Shown piece by piece: positions 12,424 through 14,661 of a stretch of 14,661 nt of DNA. How positions within the stretch are numbered: position 1 is the stretch's first letter; every line of letters starts with the position of its first letter. Origin of the DNA: JAFGPJ01 sp964612465 (GTDB lineage: Bacteria > Planctomycetota > Phycisphaerae > Sedimentisphaerales > Anaerobacaceae); NCBI GenBank assembly GCA_964612465.1, contig CAZTDF010000116.1:1-14661 (forward strand), read 5' to 3'. The position numbers and the translations under genes were made by a program. The notes below the pieces were generated by a model. That model ran no database searches, was not told the origin of the DNA, and worked only from the letters and a program-made list of their open reading frames with translations.

Positions 12424-13183
12424 ATACTGCGGCCTGAATTATTGCGAGAAAATCATCAGCCTTCAAACTTGCCCCGCCGACGAGCGAGCCGTCTATATCC
12501 TTCTGGCTCATCAGTTCCGCGGCATTGTCCGGTTTAACCGAGCCGCCGTAAAGGATTCGGATTTCCCCGGCTATTTTTTCATCATATATTTGTCCGAGCA
12601 GCTTTCGTATAAAATCGTGCACTTCCTGGGCCTGCTCGGGCGTTGCCGTCAGGCCTGTGCCGATGGCCCAGACCGGTTCATATGCTATGGTTACGGCCTG
12701 GATCTTTTCGGCGCTTAAGCCGGCCAGGCCTTCTTTTACCTGCCGAGTTACTACCTCGTTCGTTAGCGAAGCCTTACGTTCTTCGAGAAGCTCGCCCACA
12801 CATAAAATCGGCAAAAGTCCGCCGGTAATAGCAGCGGCAACTTTCTTATTTATTAATTCATCAGACTCACCGATTACGTGCCGGCGTTCCGAATGGCCGC
12901 AGAGACAATACAAACAGCCGACATCTTTGAGCATTGAAGCACTTATCTCACCTGTAAAAGCACCTTTAGGCTCGAAGTAAATATCCTGAGCACCGACGGC
13001 TATACTCGACGAGCTAAGAGCCTTTGCCACCGCCTGCAAATAAACAAAAGGCGGGAAAACCGCTACGGTTACGCTCTGGCCCGCTGTCTCCACAGATCCG
13101 GAAGCAATACGCTCAACCAGCTCTACGCCGGTGTGGCTGTCCGTGTTCATCTTCCAGTTACCTGCCACAAATGGCTTTCTCAT
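12422..13183 (-). CDS. tpiA: Triosephosphate isomerase, 253 aa
   Basis: Interconverts dihydroxyacetone phosphate and glyceraldehyde 3-phosphate in glycolysis; a cytoplasmic TIM-barrel dimer. Catalytic residues are all visible: Asn9 and Lys11 in GNWKMN, electrophile His97 in CGHSERR, and base Glu169 in AYEPVWAIGTG, which leads into loop 6. The phosphate-binding LYGGSVKPDN (211-220) and LVGGASL (234-240) segments are intact. Length is normal. One minor variation is Cys95 before GHSERR, where Ile or Val is more usual. The start is confirmed by AGGAGA (plus-strand 13189-13194) 5 nt before the ATG. It is 67 nt downstream of pheA. Confidence 0.97.
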   Translation of the reverse strand: MRKPFVAGNWKMNTDSHTGVELVERIASGSVETAGQSVTVAVFPPFVYLQAVAKALSSSSIAVGAQDIYFEPKGAFTGEISASMLKDVGCLYCLCGHSERRHVIGESDELINKKVAAAITGGLLPILCVGELLEERKASLTNEVVTRQVKEGLAGLSAEKIQAVTIAYEPVWAIGTGLTATPEQAQEVHDFIRKLLGQIYDEKIAGEIRILYGGSVKPDNAAELMSQKDIDGSLVGGASLKADDFLAIIQAAV

Positions 13184-13205
13184 AGAACTCTCCTATATTT
13201 ATCTT

Positions 13206-13219
13206 AGCGACCCGTCGCT
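13206..13219. repeat. Small palindrome upstream of tpiA
   Basis: AGCGAC and GTCGCT form a 6-bp stem with a CC centre in the pheA-tpiA gap, about 11 nt upstream of the tpiA ribosome site. It could be an RNA hairpin affecting the second gene, or chance. No T-tract follows. Confidence 0.35.
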
Positions 13220-13250
13220 CGGATCATGGGTTATGGGTAACGAACAACAA

Positions 13251-14321
13251 CTACAATAACTCCGTTGCTCTCGGGAAACTGCCTAATATCGAAAGCTGCA
13301 AACAATGCTTACGAGACTCTTCCATTCCCTCCTGGATATGCTTTTCTGTCCTGTGTCCGAGGAAATCCACAAAGAAATAATATTCCCACTGCCTTTTCCT
13401 GCTTGGCCTGGACTCTATATTTGTCAGATTGATACCGAATCGCTTGAATACATCGAGCACGTCAGCCAGTGCACCGGCCTTATGAGCCGTACTGAACAAG
13501 ATGGCGGTCTTATCCTCGCCCGTGGGTCTGGCGTCTTCTTTGCTGATGATTAAAAACCTGGTTACATTATTAGCGGTATCCTCGATGTTTTCGCAGACAA
13601 TTCTCAAGTCGTACAGCTCGGCTGCAATGCTGGAACCAATCGCTGCGGCCCTCGGCTCTTCAGCCGCCAATTGTGCGGCTCTGGCGGTAGAGGCGACCGG
13701 GATTGTCTGTGCATCCTTAAAAGTAGCACTTAACCAGTTTCTGCACTGGGCAAATACTTCCGGCTTGGAGTAAATCTTTTCGATTTTCTGCAGCGTGCAA
13801 TTGCCCATAAGATTATGATGAATCGCCATCAGGACCTCGGCACAGACCTTCACATTCGAATCTATCAACGCATCGAGCGTTTCTATAACACCGCCGCCCA
13901 TGGTATTTTCTACCGGCGCAAGGCCCAGATCGCAATGACCTTTGCTGACTTCTTCGAAGATACTTGTGATATCTGTCACCGATTCATATTCGACGCTTTG
14001 GCCGAACTTAAGCATCGCCGCGGTATGGCTGAAACTGCCGCCGGGACCGAGATATGCAATTCGCAACGGCCTCTCCAAAACAAATGAGCCGCTCATCAGC
14101 TCACGCCAGATAGCAGCTAAGCACTTATCCGGCAGCGGGCCTTCATTGGTTTCGACGATCCTGGCCAGAACCTCTTTCTCGCGATCCGGGGCATAGACCG
14201 GTTTGGCGGTTTTGTTCTTGAGCTTTCCTATATCCACCACAACGCGCGCACGCTCATTGAGCAGCTTTACAAGCTGAAGGTCAATCTCATCTATTCTATT
14301 TCTTAGCTCTTCAAGAGACAT
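13251..14321 (-). CDS. pheA: Bifunctional chorismate mutase/prephenate dehydratase, 356 aa
   Basis: The P-protein of phenylalanine synthesis: chorismate to prephenate, then to phenylpyruvate. Domains in order: an AroQ chorismate mutase (about 1-85) with LRNRIDEIDLQLVKLLNERA and the DREKEVL segment; a prephenate dehydratase (about 86-262) starting RIAYLGPGGSFSHTAA, with PVENTMGGGVIETLD and the catalytic TRF triad at 254-256; and a C-terminal ACT domain (about 271-350) with GALADVL and the ESRP motif (303-306) that usually mediates phenylalanine feedback inhibition. Architecture and length are standard for the type common outside enterobacteria. Start Met 14321 fits the family, but no Shine-Dalgarno sequence precedes it. 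A promoter-like sequence and an attenuator-like hairpin lie upstream, and it heads the minus-strand cluster. Confidence 0.96.
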   Translation of the reverse strand: MSLEELRNRIDEIDLQLVKLLNERARVVVDIGKLKNKTAKPVYAPDREKEVLARIVETNEGPLPDKCLAAIWRELMSGSFVLERPLRIAYLGPGGSFSHTAAMLKFGQSVEYESVTDITSIFEEVSKGHCDLGLAPVENTMGGGVIETLDALIDSNVKVCAEVLMAIHHNLMGNCTLQKIEKIYSKPEVFAQCRNWLSATFKDAQTIPVASTARAAQLAAEEPRAAAIGSSIAAELYDLRIVCENIEDTANNVTRFLIISKEDARPTGEDKTAILFSTAHKAGALADVLDVFKRFGINLTNIESRPSRKRQWEYYFFVDFLGHRTEKHIQEGMEESRKHCLQLSILGSFPRATELL

Positions 14322-14333
14322 AAATCAAAAGCC

Positions 14334-14364
14334 AAAAATGAAGCTATAAGCGAATCTTAGCTTC
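14334..14364 (-). promoter_or_regulatory. Attenuator-like hairpin in the pheA leader
   Basis: Read on the minus strand, GAAGCT (14364-14359) pairs with AGCTTC (14345-14340), and inner AAG (14358-14356) with CTT (14350-14348); the loop is ATTCG and a 2-nt bulge separates the stems. One A and then five T (14338-14334) follow. This has the form of a weak intrinsic terminator ending 12 nt before the pheA ATG, inside the predicted leader transcript. A regulatory role is inference. Confidence 0.35.
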
Positions 14365-14394
14365 CAACCGCATTGAGTCGTTATTGTAAAAACT

Positions 14395-14427
14395 AGTATA
14401 TTTAACAGAATTTTGCTCTTGCGTCAA
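14395..14427 (-). promoter_or_regulatory. Sigma70-like promoter for the pheA cluster
   Basis: On the minus strand, TTGACG (14427-14422) is followed after 17 nt by TAAATA (14404-14399), which overlaps a better -10-like TATACT (14400-14395). The leader would be roughly 65-70 nt. A TTGACT at 14433-14438 on the plus strand lies back to back with it, forming GTCAA-TGAAT-TTGAC, and could be the -35 of the divergent gene, whose -10 is not convincing. Confidence 0.4.
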
Positions 14428-14475
14428 TGAATTTGACTCATTAGAAATATTTTAGGCATACAAGTCAGGTAAAAA

Positions 14476-14661
14476 ATGCAAAAAGTTATAAAATATGTGA
14501 TTTTCCAGACTAAATGGGGCTATTTTGGCCTGGCTGGGACTAAATACGCCCTCTGCCGGACTCAATTGCCCGGGGCGGAACTAAAAAAAATTGAATCCCG
14601 GCTTCTGAAAAATTTACCGGATGCCCAATTCGACGAAACTTTTTTCAAAATATTGCAGGAA
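14476..14661 (+). CDS. Probable methylated-DNA-protein cysteine methyltransferase, N-terminal fragment (runs off right edge)
   Basis: Sixty-two codons are visible from ATG 14476; the gene continues past the window. Residues 7-33 read as a beta-hairpin start, with VIFQTKWGYFGLAGTKYALCRTQLP as the key block (given here without its flanks), matching the N-terminal ribonuclease-H-like domain of Ogt/MGMT proteins that remove alkyl groups from O6-alkylguanine. The diagnostic C-terminal PCHRV cysteine motif and helix-turn-helix lie outside the window, so the call rests on the N-terminus alone. The gene diverges from pheA across 154 nt. Its ribosome site is weak (AGG near 14467). Confidence 0.6.
   Translation, partial: MQKVIKYVIFQTKWGYFGLAGTKYALCRTQLPGAELKKIESRLLKNLPDAQFDETFFKILQE

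Noticed and set aside
14358..14384. Eight-codon leader ORF (MRLEAKIRL-like) before pheA
   Set aside because: No phenylalanine codons and no ribosome site; too short to separate from chance.
1..14661. CRISPR arrays, tRNA/rRNA genes, transposases, phage or toxin-antitoxin modules
   Set aside because: Looked for on both strands; no regularly spaced repeats, cloverleaf-type sequences, or recognisable mobile or defence proteins were seen.

Overview
The window is bacterial chromosome dominated by housekeeping genes, with a small plant-polysaccharide degradation pair embedded in it. Protein style, the pheA-tpiA-secG-yicC-gmk-rpoZ-coaC-coaB order, secreted pectin-type enzymes and many short intergenic palindromes fit Planctomycetota, probably Phycisphaerae. 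This is inference from gene content; no rRNA or other taxonomic marker is present. I found no tRNA, rRNA, CRISPR array, insertion sequence or phage gene.

Region 1 (1-1057, minus strand): the start of a membrane-anchored erythromycin-esterase-like protein that runs off the left edge, and an unrecognised two-helix membrane protein. A compact divergent control region (1058-1200) follows. It has overlapping promoter-like elements, a palindrome, and a perfect 12-bp inverted repeat that puts the same leader sequence in front of both flanking genes.

Region 2 (1201-4946, plus strand): an aldo/keto reductase, a short palindromic repeat, then a probable purB-SDR-pyrE operon. PurB (purine synthesis) and PyrE (pyrimidine synthesis) are canonical. 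The short-chain dehydrogenase between them has a degenerate active site.

Region 3 (4947-8711): an intergenic stretch of about 420 bases with palindromes and a small, possibly frameshifted coding remnant. It is followed by a secreted family PL11 rhamnogalacturonan lyase (plus strand) and, converging on it, a secreted DUF4038/GH140-like glycosidase (minus strand). The two probably act on pectic rhamnogalacturonan outside the cytoplasm. A good intrinsic terminator and a palindromic repeat separate their 3' ends.

Region 4 (8711-14321, minus strand): a long co-directional cluster read right to left as pheA (phenylalanine synthesis), tpiA (glycolysis), secG (protein export), yicC (RNase), gmk (GMP kinase), rpoZ (RNA polymerase omega), coaC and coaB (coenzyme A synthesis, as two separate genes), and then the GH140-like gene only 17 nt after coaB. 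The yicC-gmk-rpoZ-coaBC core is a widely conserved arrangement. A promoter-like sequence and an attenuator-like hairpin precede pheA. At the right edge, divergent from pheA, begins a gene resembling methylated-DNA-protein cysteine methyltransferase.

No complete novel system is evident. The best leads are the shared-leader inverted repeat at 1072-1195, the pheA leader hairpin, the altered acid/base region of the GH140-like enzyme and its attachment to the CoA cluster, and the split small ORF at 5106-5359.
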